Source of the DNA: Candidatus Thiothrix putei
GTDB lineage: Bacteria > Pseudomonadota > Gammaproteobacteria > Thiotrichales > Thiotrichaceae
Reading direction: 5' to 3'
Length of the DNA stretch: 64,000 nt
NCBI GenBank assembly: GCA_029972225.1
Contig: CP124756.1
Coordinates: 2,152,001 to 2,216,000 of the forward strand
Shown: positions 39,054 to 49,651 of the stretch, one piece after another
How positions within the stretch are numbered: the first letter of the stretch is position 1
Layout of the letters: each line of letters begins with the position of its first letter
Translations under genes and position numbers: made by a program
The notes under the pieces: model-generated
Told to the model about the DNA's origin: nothing
Seen by the model: the letters and a program-made list of their open reading frames with translations, nothing else
The model's database searches: none

Positions 39054-39896
39054 ATGAAACAGACCCGCATCCCTGACAACTACGCCGTCTTCGGCAATCC
39101 CATTGCCCACAGCAAATCCCCGCGCATCCACACCCTCTTCGGCGCACAAACCGGCGAAGCCGTCGAATACGGTGCAATCTGTGCCGAACCGGAAGAATTC
39201 GCGCAAGACGTAATGATGTTTCTCGTGGCAGGAGGCAAAGGTTGCAATGTCACTGTGCCTTTCAAGCAAGAAGCGTGGGAGCTGGCGGATGAACTCAACG
39301 ATTACGCCGCCCGTGCCAAAGCCGTGAATACGCTGGCATTCCGCGAGGATGGCACGATGATTGGGCATAACACCGATGGCATCGGCATCGTGCGTGACTT
39401 GCAGCAAAATCACGGCATTGCCTTACAGGGTAAACGAATTCTGTTATTAGGCGCAGGCGGGGCAGTGCGTGGCGTGTTGCAACCCTTGCTGGAAGCGCAG
39501 CCTGCGAGTTTATTCATTGCCAACCGTACTGCGGCGAAAGCGGTGGAACTGGCGGCGGATTTTGCAGGTTTGGGCAATGTTTCCGGTGGTGGCTTTACGG
39601 ACATCAGTGGGCAATTTGACCTGATTATCAACGGCACGGCTGCCAGCTTGCAGGGCGAGCTACCGCCGCTGCCTGATGGTTGCTTAGCCGATAATGGCTG
39701 CACTTATGACATGATGTACAGCGCCAAGCCCACGGCGTTTGTGGCATGGGGCAGGGTGCAAGGCGCTGCTCAAGCTTTGGATGGTTTGGGGATGTTGGTT
39801 GAGCAAGCGGCTGAAGCGTTCTTTATCTGGCGCGGTGTGCGCCCTGACACCGCGCCGGTGTTGGCGCAATTGCGTGACGAATTAAGCCGCCAGTAA
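39054..39896 (+). CDS. aroE: Shikimate dehydrogenase
   Basis: AroE reduces 3-dehydroshikimate to shikimate with NADPH. The 280-residue protein has the substrate-binding [17 protein letters not shown], the catalytic-lysine region [24 protein letters not shown], the nucleotide loop [16 protein letters not shown], the NADP-selecting ANRTAAKA, and [12 protein letters not shown] start at ATG 39054; the longer frame to 39006 overlaps the upstream remnant. It converges on maf with a 15-base overlap. Confidence 0.95.
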   Translation: MKQTRIPDNYAVFGNPIAHSKSPRIHTLFGAQTGEAVEYGAICAEPEEFAQDVMMFLVAGGKGCNVTVPFKQEAWELADELNDYAARAKAVNTLAFREDGTMIGHNTDGIGIVRDLQQNHGIALQGKRILLLGAGGAVRGVLQPLLEAQPASLFIANRTAAKAVELAADFAGLGNVSGGGFTDISGQFDLIINGTAASLQGELPPLPDGCLADNGCTYDMMYSAKPTAFVAWGRVQGAAQALDGLGMLVEQAAEAFFIWRGVRPDTAPVLAQLRDELSRQ

Positions 39897-40472
39897 ATTC
39901 ACGCCAGCTTGTTTAAGCATTTGACTCAAGCGAATCAGTGGCAACCCCATTAATGCCGTGGGGTCGTCGCCCTGCATACGTTTAAACAAGGTGATTCCCA
40001 AACTTTCCGAACGGAAACTGCCCGCGCAATTATACGGTTGGTCTTTGCGCAGGTAGCTGTCAATTTCTGCATCGCTCAACTCGCGAAAATCCACCGCAAA
40101 CGGTACGACATCCAATTGATACGACCCATCGCGGCTGTCATACAAGCACAAACCGGTCAGGAAGGCGACGCTTTGCCCAGAAGCGTTTTGCAATTGCTTA
40201 ACGGCATTCTCATGGCTACCGGGTTTGCCAATGACTTGTTCGTGCAATACCGCGCATTGATCCGAGCCAATAATCAGCGCATCGGGATATTGTGCCGCGA
40301 CCGCTTGCGCTTTTTGCAAGGATAAGCGCAACACCATGTCGCGGGCGCTTTCACCGTCATGACGGGTTTCATCAATATCCGGTGCGGCAGTTTCAAAGGG
40401 AATCGCCAAGCGCTGTATCAATTCGCGCCGATACGGGGAGGTCGAGCCAAGAATCAGTTGTCGGGTCATCAT
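39882..40472 (-). CDS. maf: Maf family nucleotide pyrophosphatase (YceF type)
   Basis: A 196-residue Maf protein: [14 protein letters not shown] at the N-terminus, [11 protein letters not shown], the catalytic-base region [10 protein letters not shown], and [15 protein letters not shown]. Residues around the site follow the YceF branch, which hydrolyses 7-methyl-GTP, rather than the dTTP/UTP branch. Like E. coli yceF it lies divergently next to yceD-rpmF-plsX-fabH. ATG 40472 or 40469 may be used. Confidence 0.92.
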   Translation of the reverse strand: MMTRQLILGSTSPYRRELIQRLAIPFETAAPDIDETRHDGESARDMVLRLSLQKAQAVAAQYPDALIIGSDQCAVLHEQVIGKPGSHENAVKQLQNASGQSVAFLTGLCLYDSRDGSYQLDVVPFAVDFRELSDAEIDSYLRKDQPYNCAGSFRSESLGITLFKRMQGDDPTALMGLPLIRLSQMLKQAGVNLLAA

Positions 40473-40558
40473 TAAGCCTGCTATCGCCTATCTGGTAGGA
40501 AAGTAGCGGATAATACGCAAGATATACACATTACCCAAGTAAAAAGGCTAGAAATTCC

Positions 40559-40588
40559 TTTACACATCATAGGCTGGATTCATATAAT
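40559..40588 (+). promoter_or_regulatory. yceD-rpmF-plsX-fabH promoter
   Basis: TTTACA (40559-40564) and a perfect TATAAT (40583-40588) are spaced by 18 bases. The expected start point (~40595) is only a few bases before the yceD ATG at 40598, so this transcript would be leaderless or nearly so. Confidence 0.65.
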
Positions 40589-40597
40589 CCCGCGCTT

Positions 40598-41143
40598 ATG
40601 TTGAACAGACTACCCGTAGACGTTAATCCTTTTAAACTGGTTGAGCAAGGAAGATGCCTAACCGGTGTTGTGCCGTTGCAGCAATTGCCGCGTTTAGCGG
40701 AAATCGCTTTGGATGGGACAGAGGATATGGCGGTCACATTGGACTTCACCCGCAGTATCGGCGGTCGCCCAATGATCAAGGGTCATATTCGCGGCAATGT
40801 ACTGTTGGAATGCCAACGCTGTATGCAGCCCGTGACCATTGCCCTTGATGCGCCGCTGCAAGTAGCACTGACAACGTTTGAGTCGGATGAACGCCCCGAA
40901 CAAGAAGGCTTAGAGGCTTGGTTGATCGAGGACGAACGGCTGTTTATACAGGATTTCGTTGAAGATGAAATTCTTCTGGCTCTGCCCTTAGTGGCAAAGC
41001 ACGAACAGTGTGAACCGTTGCGCAAGTTGATTGAAGCCTTGCCATCGGATGAGCCTGTTACAGAAAATGGGCAAGCGGATGTTGCGGCAGATGCCAAAAA
41101 GAATCCGTTTGCAGTGTTAAAAAATTGGAAAAAACCGGAGTAA
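40598..41143 (+). CDS. yceD: YceD/DUF177 23S rRNA accumulation protein
   Basis: A 181-residue DUF177 protein. YceD contributes to 23S rRNA accumulation and normally precedes rpmF. The conserved core LECQRCMQPVTIAL, the acidic region FVEDEILLALPLVAKHEQC and the C-terminal KNPFAVLKNWKKPE match the family. No Shine-Dalgarno precedes ATG 40598, consistent with the very close promoter. Six bases separate it from rpmF. Confidence 0.92.
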   Translation: MLNRLPVDVNPFKLVEQGRCLTGVVPLQQLPRLAEIALDGTEDMAVTLDFTRSIGGRPMIKGHIRGNVLLECQRCMQPVTIALDAPLQVALTTFESDERPEQEGLEAWLIEDERLFIQDFVEDEILLALPLVAKHEQCEPLRKLIEALPSDEPVTENGQADVAADAKKNPFAVLKNWKKPE

Positions 41144-41149
41144 CAGACT

Positions 41150-41344
41150 ATGGCAGTCGGTCAAGCTCGAATGACTCGTTCAAAACGCGGTATGCGCCGT
41201 TCACACGACGCACTTTCTAACCCTACTTTGTCAGTGGATGCAACCACCGGTGAAACACACCTGCGTCATCACATGACTAAAGACGGTTTCTACCGTGGTC
41301 GTCAAATCATCAAAACAGCGGTTGCAGTGGAAGACGAAGCGTAA
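41150..41344 (+). CDS. rpmF: 50S ribosomal protein L32
   Basis: bL32 with 64 residues, beginning [22 protein letters not shown]. It lacks the zinc-type CxxC pairs of some L32 forms. The gene is in its usual place between yceD and plsX. A terminator-like hairpin after it may tune ribosomal against lipid gene output. Confidence 0.96.
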   Translation: MAVGQARMTRSKRGMRRSHDALSNPTLSVDATTGETHLRHHMTKDGFYRGRQIIKTAVAVEDEA

Positions 41345-41382
41345 GTGGTAACACGTTGCGCTTGTTCTCAACACACTCAACA

Positions 41383-41412
41383 AAAATCGCGGGCATGACC
41401 CGCGATTTTTTT
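41383..41412 (+). terminator. Rho-independent terminator between rpmF and plsX
   Basis: A stem of TCGCGGG/CCCGCGA, extended by flanking A/T pairs, has a 5-base loop CATGA and eight or more T. It probably terminates or attenuates reading from rpmF into plsX. Confidence 0.85.
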
Positions 41413-41437
41413 TCAAGCGAGCACTAGAGAGGATAGC

Positions 41438-42466
41438 ATGGCAGAACAGTATCGCATTGCGCTGGATGCGATGGGGGGCGATCACGGTTTATCAGTAGTG
41501 GTTCCAGCCGCTCTGAACGCGTTGCAACAATACCGAGATATTGCGCTGATCTTAGTGGGTGATGAAACCCAAATCAACGCTGCTCTGGTACAGCATAAGG
41601 CGCTATCGACACCCAATCTGCGTATTCATCATGCCTCACAAGTGGTACACATGGATGAATCCCCAGCAGTCGCCTTGAAAAACAAAAAGGACTCCTCCAT
41701 GCGAGTAGCCATTAACTTGGTTAAAGCGGGTGAGGCCAATGCGGCTGTTAGTGCCGGTAACACAGGGGCGTTGATGGCCACCGCCCGTTTTGTTTTGAAA
41801 ACGTTACCCGGTATTGACCGCCCCGCGATTTGCACCGCGATTCCTTCCATGCACGGGCATACTCATATGCTGGACTTGGGCGCGAATGTTGATTCTGAAG
41901 CCGAACATCTGTACCAATTTGCGCTCATGGGGTCAGAATTGGTCAAAGCCATTGATAATAAAACTAACCCCAAAGTGGGTTTGCTCAATATCGGTCAGGA
42001 AGCGATTAAGGGTAATGAGCAGGTAAAAGCCGCCAATGCCTTGCTACAAGGTTGCCCGCTGAATTACATTGGCTATGTGGAAGGCGACGATATTTACCAA
42101 AGCGATGTCGACGTGGTGGTCTGCGACGGATTTGTCGGCAATGTTGCACTGAAAACCAGTGAAGGTTTGGCGAAAATGGTTTCTGCTCAACTCAAGGCTG
42201 GTTATAGTGCTAACCTGTTTACCAAATTAGCCGCGTTAATTTCCTTGCCCGTGCTGAAATCATTCCGACGTAAATTTGACCCTAGGCGCTATAATGGGGC
42301 AAGTTTGCTAGGCTTGCAGGGTATTGTGGTGAAAAGTCACGGTGGTGCGGATAGTTTAGCGTTTGCTAACGCCATCGGTATTGCTCGCAGTGCCGTTATC
42401 AGCAATGTCCCGCAACGTATTCATAAACAACTGGAAAGTTTGCACACACAGAGGCAGAGCGCATGA
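41438..42466 (+). CDS. plsX: Phosphate acyltransferase PlsX
   Basis: PlsX makes acyl-phosphate from acyl-ACP for phospholipid synthesis at the membrane face. The 342-residue sequence has [90 protein letters not shown] and [22 protein letters not shown] precedes ATG 41438. The stop overlaps the fabH start (ATGA). Confidence 0.97.
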   Translation: MAEQYRIALDAMGGDHGLSVVVPAALNALQQYRDIALILVGDETQINAALVQHKALSTPNLRIHHASQVVHMDESPAVALKNKKDSSMRVAINLVKAGEANAAVSAGNTGALMATARFVLKTLPGIDRPAICTAIPSMHGHTHMLDLGANVDSEAEHLYQFALMGSELVKAIDNKTNPKVGLLNIGQEAIKGNEQVKAANALLQGCPLNYIGYVEGDDIYQSDVDVVVCDGFVGNVALKTSEGLAKMVSAQLKAGYSANLFTKLAALISLPVLKSFRRKFDPRRYNGASLLGLQGIVVKSHGGADSLAFANAIGIARSAVISNVPQRIHKQLESLHTQRQSA

Positions 42467-43431
42467 TCTATTCTCGAATTACTGGTACTGGCAGTTACTT
42501 GCCGGAAAAAATCCTGACCAACCACGATCTCGAAAAGATGGTGGATACCACTGATGAGTGGATTTTTGAACGTACCGGCATTCGGGAACGCCACGTCGTG
42601 GAAATGGAAAGTGCCTCAGACATGGCAGAACACGCTGCCCGACGTGCCTTGGAAATGGCAGGCAAACGCCCTGAAGACGTTGACTTGATTATTGTCGGTA
42701 CGTCCACCCCGGATTTGGTTTTCCCCAGCACCGCTTGTTTATTGCAAAACAATTTGGGGATTCGTAATGGTGGTGCGGCGTTTGACGTACAAGCGGCGTG
42801 TTCCGGTTTCGTGTTTGCCTTGAGCGTGGCAGATAAGTTTGTGCGCAGTGGCACGAGCAAATGCGCCTTAGTGGTCGGCTCAGAAGCCATGTCCAAAATT
42901 CTGGACTGGACGGATCGCGGTACCTGTATCCTGTTCGGCGATGGCGCGGGGGCTGTGGTATTGGAAGCCAGCGAGGAAGCAGGCATTCTGTCTACCCACA
43001 TTCACGCGGATGGCGCTTATGAACATTTGTTGAGTGTGAATGCCGGTATTTCCCGCAATATAGAGATGCTGCGTGCTGAAGGCGCATTGCTGCAAATGCG
43101 CGGTAACGAAGTGTTTAAGGTGGCGGTCAATACCTTAGGGCGGATTGTGGATAAAACGCTTGAAGCTAACGGCATGACCAAAGCTGATGTGGATTGGTTA
43201 GTCCCGCATCAAGCGAATATCCGCATTATTCAAGCCACCGCGAAAAAGCTGGATATGTCGATGGATCATGTGGTGGTCACGGTCGAGTCACATGGCAATA
43301 CTTCCGCAGCCTCTGTGCCGTTGGCCTTGGATACTGCCGTGCGTGACGGGCGCATTAAACGCGGCGAAATTATCCTGTTGGAAGCCTTCGGCGGTGGCTT
43401 TACGTGGGGTTCAGCTTTAATTAGGTTCTAG
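42463..43431 (+). CDS. fabH: 3-oxoacyl-ACP synthase III
   Basis: FabH condenses acetyl-CoA with malonyl-ACP to start fatty-acid synthesis. The 322-residue protein has the catalytic triad in context: Cys in [12 protein letters not shown], His in VPHQANIRI, Asn in [14 protein letters not shown], and the C-terminal [14 protein letters not shown]. In many gammaproteobacteria fabD follows directly; here a CYTH gene follows and fabD lies 18 kb away. Confidence 0.97.
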   Translation: MIYSRITGTGSYLPEKILTNHDLEKMVDTTDEWIFERTGIRERHVVEMESASDMAEHAARRALEMAGKRPEDVDLIIVGTSTPDLVFPSTACLLQNNLGIRNGGAAFDVQAACSGFVFALSVADKFVRSGTSKCALVVGSEAMSKILDWTDRGTCILFGDGAGAVVLEASEEAGILSTHIHADGAYEHLLSVNAGISRNIEMLRAEGALLQMRGNEVFKVAVNTLGRIVDKTLEANGMTKADVDWLVPHQANIRIIQATAKKLDMSMDHVVVTVESHGNTSAASVPLALDTAVRDGRIKRGEIILLEAFGGGFTWGSALIRF

Positions 43432-43437
43432 GTGCTA

Positions 43438-43923
43438 ATGGCAACCGAAATCGAACGCAAATTTTTACTGGTATCGGATGCGTGGCGGGCGTTAATCAGC
43501 CGCTCGGAATCCTTCCGCCAAGGCTATTTGAGCAGCAGCAAACGTGCCTCAGTACGGGTGCGCATTGCTGATGACACCGCCACGCTCAATATAAAAGGCA
43601 TGACTTTAGGCGTCCAACGCCCTGAATATGAATACGAAATCCCGTTGCCTGACGCGACGGAATTGTTAGATCAGTTGTGCGAACGCCCGCTGATTGAAAA
43701 GACCCGCCATTTCATCGAGTTTGGCGGCAAACTGTGGGAAATAGATGAATTCCACGGTGACAACGCAGGCTTAATTGTCGCGGAAGTCGAACTCGATGCA
43801 CCGGATGAAGTAATCCCCATGCCCCATTGGGCAGGTGCAGACGTTTCACATTTGGAACGCTATTACAACGTCCGTCTTACGCAATATCCCTACAGCCAAT
43901 GGTCGGCTGAGGAACGAGGTTAA
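43438..43923 (+). CDS. CYTH domain protein (inorganic triphosphatase-like)
   Basis: A 161-residue CYTH/TTM protein with the signature EIERKFLL at the N-terminus. The tunnel-fold motifs are [55 protein letters not shown]. Single-domain members of this kind hydrolyse inorganic triphosphate in bacteria; other triphosphate substrates are possible. It is in the fabH transcript direction with ATG 43438 after AGGTG. Confidence 0.88.
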   Translation: MATEIERKFLLVSDAWRALISRSESFRQGYLSSSKRASVRVRIADDTATLNIKGMTLGVQRPEYEYEIPLPDATELLDQLCERPLIEKTRHFIEFGGKLWEIDEFHGDNAGLIVAEVELDAPDEVIPMPHWAGADVSHLERYYNVRLTQYPYSQWSAEERG

Positions 43924-43930
43924 TTACACC

Positions 43931-45277
43931 ATGCTATTTTCTGAACTCGGCTTGTCCGAGCCGCTGTTGCGTGCCATCAGCGAACAGGGTTACGACACCC
44001 CAACCCCTATCCAAGCACAAGGCATTCCTGCTGTCCTATCCGGTCGCGACATTATGGCTGCGGCGCAAACGGGCACTGGCAAAACCGCTGGTTTCACCTT
44101 GCCGATGCTGCATTTGCTCTCGGCTAACGGCAATGCGCCCAAATCCAACCACATCCGCGCTTTAGTGCTGACGCCGACCCGTGAATTGGCGGCTCAAGTC
44201 GGCGAAAGTGTGCGCGATTACGGCAAAAACCTGCCACTGACCTCTACCGTCGTGTTCGGTGGCGTGAGTGCCAACCCGCAAATGATGGCGTTACGCCGTG
44301 GCTTAGACATTCTGGTGGCAACACCGGGGCGTTTGCTGGACTTGTATGACCAAAACGCCGTGAAATTTTCCCAAGTGGAAATGCTGGTGCTGGATGAAGC
44401 GGATCGTATGTTGGACATGGGTTTCATCCGCGACATCCGTAAGATTCTGGCGTTGCTGCCGAAACGTCGCCAAACCTTGATGTTTTCCGCGACCTTCTCC
44501 GATGACATCGTGGCGCTGACCAAGGGTTTATTGAATAACCCGGTGCAAATCTCGGTTAGCCCACGCAATGCTGCGGCAAATACCGTGACGCAATCGGTTT
44601 TCTTGGTGGATAAAGCGCGTAAAACCGCTTTGTTGAGCCACTTAATCCGTGAAAATCAGTGGGAACAGGTGCTGGTATTCTCGCGCACCAAACACGGCGC
44701 GAACCGTTTGGCGGAAAAGCTCGAACGCGATGGTGTCACCGCTGCGGCGATCCACGGCAACAAAAGCCAAGGAGCACGTACCAAAGCACTGGCGGATTTC
44801 AAGCAAGGCAATATTCGCGTGCTGGTAGCGACCGACATTGCGGCGCGTGGCTTGGATATTGAACAGTTGCCACACGTCATCAACTTCGAGTTGCCGAACG
44901 TGTCGGAAGATTACGTGCATCGTATCGGGCGTACTGGGCGTGCGGGCGCAACGGGTGAAGCAATTTCCTTGGTTGAGCCGGAAGAATACGGTTTCCTCAA
45001 AGGCATCGAAAAGCTCATCAAGCAGCAATTGCCGCGTGAACCGTTGCCTACGATCAGCGTTGCGCCAACTCGTGCCTTGACTGCCGCCGAGATTGCTAAA
45101 GATGCGGAAGCGGATCGTCCGCGTCCTGCGCAACATCGCCCTGCGAATCGTCGTACCAAATCGCAAAAGACTGAAACGCGCAAAGCCGCTGGTTTGCCGC
45201 CTGTGAAAAAAGCGGAAGGTGCAGCAGCGAGCAAGCCACGTCGCCGTCGCCCGAATAAGCCGAAAGCGGTCGCGTAA
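43931..45277 (+). CDS. rhlE: DEAD-box ATP-dependent RNA helicase (RhlE-like)
   Basis: A 448-residue helicase: Q motif [26 protein letters not shown], motif [21 protein letters not shown], motif [13 protein letters not shown], motif III SATF, motif [12 protein letters not shown], motif [12 protein letters not shown]. The C-terminal tail (~370-448) is basic, Pro/Ala/Lys-rich and low in complexity, as in RhlE proteins acting in ribosome assembly or RNA turnover. ATG 43931 is chosen; the frame extends upstream into the CYTH gene without similarity. Confidence 0.92.
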   Translation: MLFSELGLSEPLLRAISEQGYDTPTPIQAQGIPAVLSGRDIMAAAQTGTGKTAGFTLPMLHLLSANGNAPKSNHIRALVLTPTRELAAQVGESVRDYGKNLPLTSTVVFGGVSANPQMMALRRGLDILVATPGRLLDLYDQNAVKFSQVEMLVLDEADRMLDMGFIRDIRKILALLPKRRQTLMFSATFSDDIVALTKGLLNNPVQISVSPRNAAANTVTQSVFLVDKARKTALLSHLIRENQWEQVLVFSRTKHGANRLAEKLERDGVTAAAIHGNKSQGARTKALADFKQGNIRVLVATDIAARGLDIEQLPHVINFELPNVSEDYVHRIGRTGRAGATGEAISLVEPEEYGFLKGIEKLIKQQLPREPLPTISVAPTRALTAAEIAKDAEADRPRPAQHRPANRRTKSQKTETRKAAGLPPVKKAEGAAASKPRRRRPNKPKAVA

Positions 45278-45363
45278 ACCCCGCATTGTCAGCCGCTGCT
45301 CTTGGCAAGCGCGGCTGGCTGTGATTGAATGCCTGACTGATTTTTTGCTTATTCAGGCCAATC

Positions 45364-46494
45364 ATGCAAACGACTGTTGATTTCAAAACACTGGCGGTAA
45401 CAGGGGTGCAAGCCTTGCAACCCTATCAGCCCGGCAAACCCATCGAAGAGCTGGAGCGCGAACTGGGGATTAGCAATATCCTCAAACTGGCTTCCAACGA
45501 AAATCCCCTCGGCGCAAGCCCCAAAGCGCAAGCGGCGCTGGCTACCGCTCTCAAATCGCTGGAACTTTACCCTGACGGCAGTGGTTATCAGTTGAAAGCG
45601 GCGATTGCGGACAAGTTTGGTTTGCAAAGCGCACAAATCACTTTAGGTAACGGTTCTAATGATGTGTTAGACATCATTGCCCGTGCATTTCTGGATAATA
45701 GCCGTGCTGCCGTTTTTTCAGAATATGCGTTTGCGGTTTACCCGATTGTGATTCAATCTGTCGGTGCGGAATTGCAGCCTGCTAAAGCGAATCCGTCTAC
45801 GCACGATACCATGCCTTATGGGCATAATCTGGCAAACCTTGCCGCGAAAATTACCGATAAAACCCGCGTGGTGTTCATTGCGAACCCAAATAATCCGACA
45901 GGGACGTGGTTGGGTAAGGAAGAGCTGCACCGTTTTCTAAGCCGCGTGCCGGAAGATGTGATCGTGGTGATTGACGAAGCCTACACCGAATACGTGACCG
46001 ACCCGACCTTCCCGAATGCCTTAGCGTGGCTGGCAGAATTCCCGAATTTGATTGTAACGCGCACGTTTTCCAAGATTTACGGTTTGGCAGGGTTACGGGT
46101 GGGTTATGCAGCCTCCAACCCTGCGATTGCGGATATGCTGAATCGGGTGCGTCAGCCCTTCAATGTGAATTCACTGGCTCTGGCGGCGGCGCAAGCGGCG
46201 TTGGGCGATGATGATTTTCTTGAGCGCAGTGTGGCAACCAATGCGGCAGGTTTGCAGCAATGGTTTGCGGCGTGTGCCGAGAATGGCTGGGAATACATGC
46301 CGACAGCGGGCAATTTTATCACCATCAATATGCAGCGTCCGGCAGCACCGTTATATGATGCATTGTTGCGTGAAGGCGTGATTGTGCGCCCGATTGGTGG
46401 GTATGGTTTGCCGCAACATTTGCGGATTACGGTTGGCACGGCTGCGCAGAATACGCGCTGTATCAATGCGTTGCAGAAGGTTCTTACCGCGTGA
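45364..46494 (+). CDS. hisC: Histidinol-phosphate aminotransferase
   Basis: A PLP enzyme of fold type I, 376 residues: LASNENPLGASPKAQ, GNGSNDVLDIIARAF, FIANPNNPTGTW, VIDEAYTEYV, and the PLP-lysine region TRTFSKIYGLAGLRVGYA. It serves histidine synthesis and, as aromatic aminotransferase, may serve Tyr/Phe synthesis. That second role fits its four-base overlap with tyrA. Confidence 0.94.
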   Translation: MQTTVDFKTLAVTGVQALQPYQPGKPIEELERELGISNILKLASNENPLGASPKAQAALATALKSLELYPDGSGYQLKAAIADKFGLQSAQITLGNGSNDVLDIIARAFLDNSRAAVFSEYAFAVYPIVIQSVGAELQPAKANPSTHDTMPYGHNLANLAAKITDKTRVVFIANPNNPTGTWLGKEELHRFLSRVPEDVIVVIDEAYTEYVTDPTFPNALAWLAEFPNLIVTRTFSKIYGLAGLRVGYAASNPAIADMLNRVRQPFNVNSLALAAAQAALGDDDFLERSVATNAAGLQQWFAACAENGWEYMPTAGNFITINMQRPAAPLYDALLREGVIVRPIGGYGLPQHLRITVGTAAQNTRCINALQKVLTA

Positions 46495-47369
46495 TTAAAA
46501 AGCTGGTTATCTTTGGTGTCGGACTGATCGGCGGGTCGCTGGCGTTGGCATTGCGTGAAGCACATTTCTGCGAAACGGTGGTGGGGTGCAGTCGCAATGC
46601 GGTGCATTTGCAAAAAGCGGTGGAGTTGGGGGTGATCGACAGCTTCAGCCTTGACCCGGCGGAGGCGGTGCGCGATGCCGATATGGTCTTGTTGGCTGTG
46701 CCGATGGGTGCAATGCGGTACTTATTGCAGCAAATCAAACCGGCATTGTCGGCGGATGCGATTCTTACCGATGCAGGCAGCACCAAGGGCAGTATCGTGG
46801 CGGAGGTCGCTCAAGTTTTCGGTGCAGATTTCCCCCGTTTTGTGCCGGGGCATCCGATTGCAGGGCGTGAAAAGAGCGGGGTGGAAGCGGCAATTCCTGA
46901 TTTGTACGTCAACCGCCGTGTGATTTTGACCCCGCAGGCGCACACGGACGCCGATGCCGTTGCGAAGGTTGAGGCTATGTGGCGCGTGACGGGCGCATTG
47001 CTAGAACAAATGCCGGTGGAATTGCATGATCAGGTGTTGGCGGCAACCAGCCATTTGCCGCATGTGCTGGCATTTTCGCTGGTGGATACGCTGCTGAATA
47101 TGCCGCAACGCGAAGATATTTTGCGTTATGCGGCGGGTGGATTTCGTGATTTTACCCGCATTGCATCCAGCGATCCGGTGATGTGGCGGGATATTTGCCT
47201 GACGAACAGAGCGGCGATTCTTGAGGTGATTAATGCTTTCCAACACAATTTGGGTGAATTTGCTGCTTTGATTGAAGCACAGGATGGCGAAGCGCTGCAC
47301 AAGCGTATGACACATGCCAAACAAGCCCGTGACAATTATGTTGCCCAATTTGAGGCGCAACAGCCGTAG
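46491..47369 (+). CDS. tyrA: Prephenate dehydrogenase
   Basis: A 292-residue TyrA with the NAD loop VIFGVGLIGGSLALALREA, DAGSTKGSIV, the substrate region PGHPIAGREKSGVEAA, LATSHLPHVLAFSLV (catalytic His) and GGFRDFTRIASSDPVMWRDI. It starts with GTG 46491 overlapping the hisC stop. It converts prephenate to 4-hydroxyphenylpyruvate in tyrosine synthesis. It ends three bases from the convergent DUF58 gene. Confidence 0.94.
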   Translation: MIKKLVIFGVGLIGGSLALALREAHFCETVVGCSRNAVHLQKAVELGVIDSFSLDPAEAVRDADMVLLAVPMGAMRYLLQQIKPALSADAILTDAGSTKGSIVAEVAQVFGADFPRFVPGHPIAGREKSGVEAAIPDLYVNRRVILTPQAHTDADAVAKVEAMWRVTGALLEQMPVELHDQVLAATSHLPHVLAFSLVDTLLNMPQREDILRYAAGGFRDFTRIASSDPVMWRDICLTNRAAILEVINAFQHNLGEFAALIEAQDGEALHKRMTHAKQARDNYVAQFEAQQP

Positions 47370-47372
47370 ACG

Positions 47373-48680
47373 CTACAGCAAACCACTCCGTTTAATATCC
47401 AGATAGTGGTTAATCAAATTCACCGATAATTCTGCGGGTGGTACATCCAAACAACGAATCCCTGCTGCCCGCACCCGGTTCAGGGTTGCCTCGCGTGTTG
47501 CCAAGTAATGCTGTACGGCAGCGGTATGTAAGGCATCTTCCAGATTATCCACGGGTGCATCTAGCGCTTGATCGATGGCTTGTTCGCGCATACTCGCCAA
47601 CAGTACCAGATGGCGTTTGCGCAGGATATGCAAAGCGGGTAATAAGTCATCCAAATCCTCATCCCGCAAATTAGTCAGGAGTACAATCAAGGCACGTTTT
47701 TTCTGGCGTACCAGCAGTTCAGTGGCTGCTTGCGCATAATCTGGGGCGTGGGTAGTCGGTTGTAAATCATACAACGCATTCAGCATATGCTGCACATGGT
47801 GTTGCCCCTTGTGGGCGGGTAGCCAGCGATGTTGCCCCGCAAAACTGCCTAACCCGACCGCATCGCCTTGGCGTAATGCCACGTAAGTTAACAGTAAAAT
47901 GGCGTTCAAGGTGTGATCGAAATGCGACAGTTCGTCATCTTTCGCCAGCATCCGATGCCCGCAATCCAGTAAGAAAATGATTTCTTGATCGCGTTCATCC
48001 TGATATTCACGGGAAATGGGTTTGCGCATTCGGGAACTGGCTTTCCAGTCAATTTGACGCAGACTGTCGCCAGCACGGTACTCACGTAATTGATGGAAAT
48101 CCTGACCCTCACCCCGGCGGCGTTTTTTCATAATACCCATGTGACTGAGGTGATGATCCGTTGCCATGAGCGCATATTGCGCTACAGCCGCAAAGTTAGG
48201 GTATACCTTGGTTGCGGAGGCTACCGGTAGCTTGACGTCATGCCACCACAGTTGCAGGGGGGATAGAATCCGCAGTTGCAAGCAAGGGAAGTGCAGTTTG
48301 CCGCGTTCGTTCGCGGTTATTTCATACAAAGGTTCAGCGAATTTGCCTACTGCTAACCCTAAGCGAAGTGGAAAACCTTGAGTGCTAACTTCCAAAGGAA
48401 AATGATCGAAAACCTCCAGTGTGAGGGAGCGCTTGCTGGTATTGTGAATCCGCAATTGTACAGTACGTTTCACGCCCAACGGTAAGGAGTGTGGCACAAA
48501 CCGTTCAGCACGCGGTATTGGTTCTGTTACGACCAGCAATAAATCAGCGAACGCCAGCAGTAAGCTGATACCAACGGTCACATACCAGACACCGATGAGG
48601 TCAGGGAAAATGCTGGCAAACAAGGCGATCACTGCATTCACGCCAACCAGTTGAAAGCTGCGGCGAGCGGGCAATATCAT
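47373..48680 (-). CDS. DUF58 domain-containing protein
   Basis: A 435-residue protein with two N-terminal membrane helices (~10-55) and a DUF58 region: REYRAGDSLRQIDWKASSRMRKPISREYQDERDQEIIFLLDCG, a vWA-like fold with a DxG start. It is the last gene of a six-gene operon and overlaps the MoxR stop by four bases. MoxR ATPases and DUF58/vWA proteins act as a chaperone pair, and the target is unknown. Confidence 0.9.
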   Translation of the reverse strand: MILPARRSFQLVGVNAVIALFASIFPDLIGVWYVTVGISLLLAFADLLLVVTEPIPRAERFVPHSLPLGVKRTVQLRIHNTSKRSLTLEVFDHFPLEVSTQGFPLRLGLAVGKFAEPLYEITANERGKLHFPCLQLRILSPLQLWWHDVKLPVASATKVYPNFAAVAQYALMATDHHLSHMGIMKKRRRGEGQDFHQLREYRAGDSLRQIDWKASSRMRKPISREYQDERDQEIIFLLDCGHRMLAKDDELSHFDHTLNAILLLTYVALRQGDAVGLGSFAGQHRWLPAHKGQHHVQHMLNALYDLQPTTHAPDYAQAATELLVRQKKRALIVLLTNLRDEDLDDLLPALHILRKRHLVLLASMREQAIDQALDAPVDNLEDALHTAAVQHYLATREATLNRVRAAGIRCLDVPPAELSVNLINHYLDIKRSGLL

Positions 48681-49651
48681 GAACGGGGTGCTTCGGTCTT
48701 GTCGAGAACGGCGGTTAATAAGTGGTCGGCATTATACCCTTCTAGTTCCATTTCTGGTGTCAATGAAACCCGGTGGCGCAGTACGGGTAAACAGACTTGT
48801 TTGATGTCATCCGGGTGCACGAAGTCGCGTCCTGCCAGCAAAGCATTAGCACGCGCAGCACGAATCAGCGCGATACTGCCGCGCGGCCCGGCTCCAAAGC
48901 GCAGTCCTTGCCAATGACGAGTGGCACGGGTAATACGTACCGCGTAATCCAGCACCGCGACATCCACGGCAATATCAGCGACCACTGTTTGCATTGCCAT
49001 GACTTGTTCAGGGGTGGCAATCGCTTGCAGATTATTCAAGTTGAAACGATCACCGATTTGTTTGTCAGTGACGACCATAACCATTTCCGCTTCTTCCTCT
49101 AATGCGGGGTAGTCAATGAATACTTTTAGTAGGAAGCGATCCAGTTGGGCTTCGGGCAATGGGTACGTGCCTTCTTGTTCCAGGGGATTTTGGGTAGCCA
49201 GTGTCATGAAGGGCAGGGGGACAGGCAAGGCTTTACCTTCGATCGTGACCTGCTGCTCTTGCATGACTTCCAATAAAGCGGATTGGGTTTTTGCCGGTGC
49301 ACGATTGATTTCATCCGCCAACAATAGATTGGTGAATACCGGCCCTTTGCGCACGTTGAAACTCTGGTGTTGCATGTCGAACAGTACATGTCCGCTGATG
49401 TCCGCAGGCATCAAATCAGGGGTAAACTGGATACGGGCAAATTGCCCGGAAATGGTGCGGGCAAGGGCGCGTACCAGCAGGGTTTTGCCAAGACCGGGTA
49501 CACCTTCAATCAACACATGCCCACCTGCGAGTAACGCAATGAGGGTTTCGCGTACCACTTGTTTTTGCCCTATCAGTGCTTTGCTGATTTCATGGCGGAT
49601 GTTTTCTGCCAGTTGGCTGGCTTGTTCAAGCGTCAGGGTTGCTGTTGTCAT
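48677..49651 (-). CDS. MoxR family AAA+ ATPase
   Basis: A 324-residue AAA+ protein: Walker A IEGVPGLGKTLLVRALA, Walker B LLLADEINRAPAKTQSALLEVMQE, sensor 1 ATQNPLEQEGTYPLPEAQLDRFLL, sensor 2 in GPRGSIALIRAARANALL. It is chaperone-like and cytoplasmic. Its 5' end overlaps the DUF4350 gene by 26 bases. Confidence 0.94.
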   Translation of the reverse strand: MTTATLTLEQASQLAENIRHEISKALIGQKQVVRETLIALLAGGHVLIEGVPGLGKTLLVRALARTISGQFARIQFTPDLMPADISGHVLFDMQHQSFNVRKGPVFTNLLLADEINRAPAKTQSALLEVMQEQQVTIEGKALPVPLPFMTLATQNPLEQEGTYPLPEAQLDRFLLKVFIDYPALEEEAEMVMVVTDKQIGDRFNLNNLQAIATPEQVMAMQTVVADIAVDVAVLDYAVRITRATRHWQGLRFGAGPRGSIALIRAARANALLAGRDFVHPDDIKQVCLPVLRHRVSLTPEMELEGYNADHLLTAVLDKTEAPRS

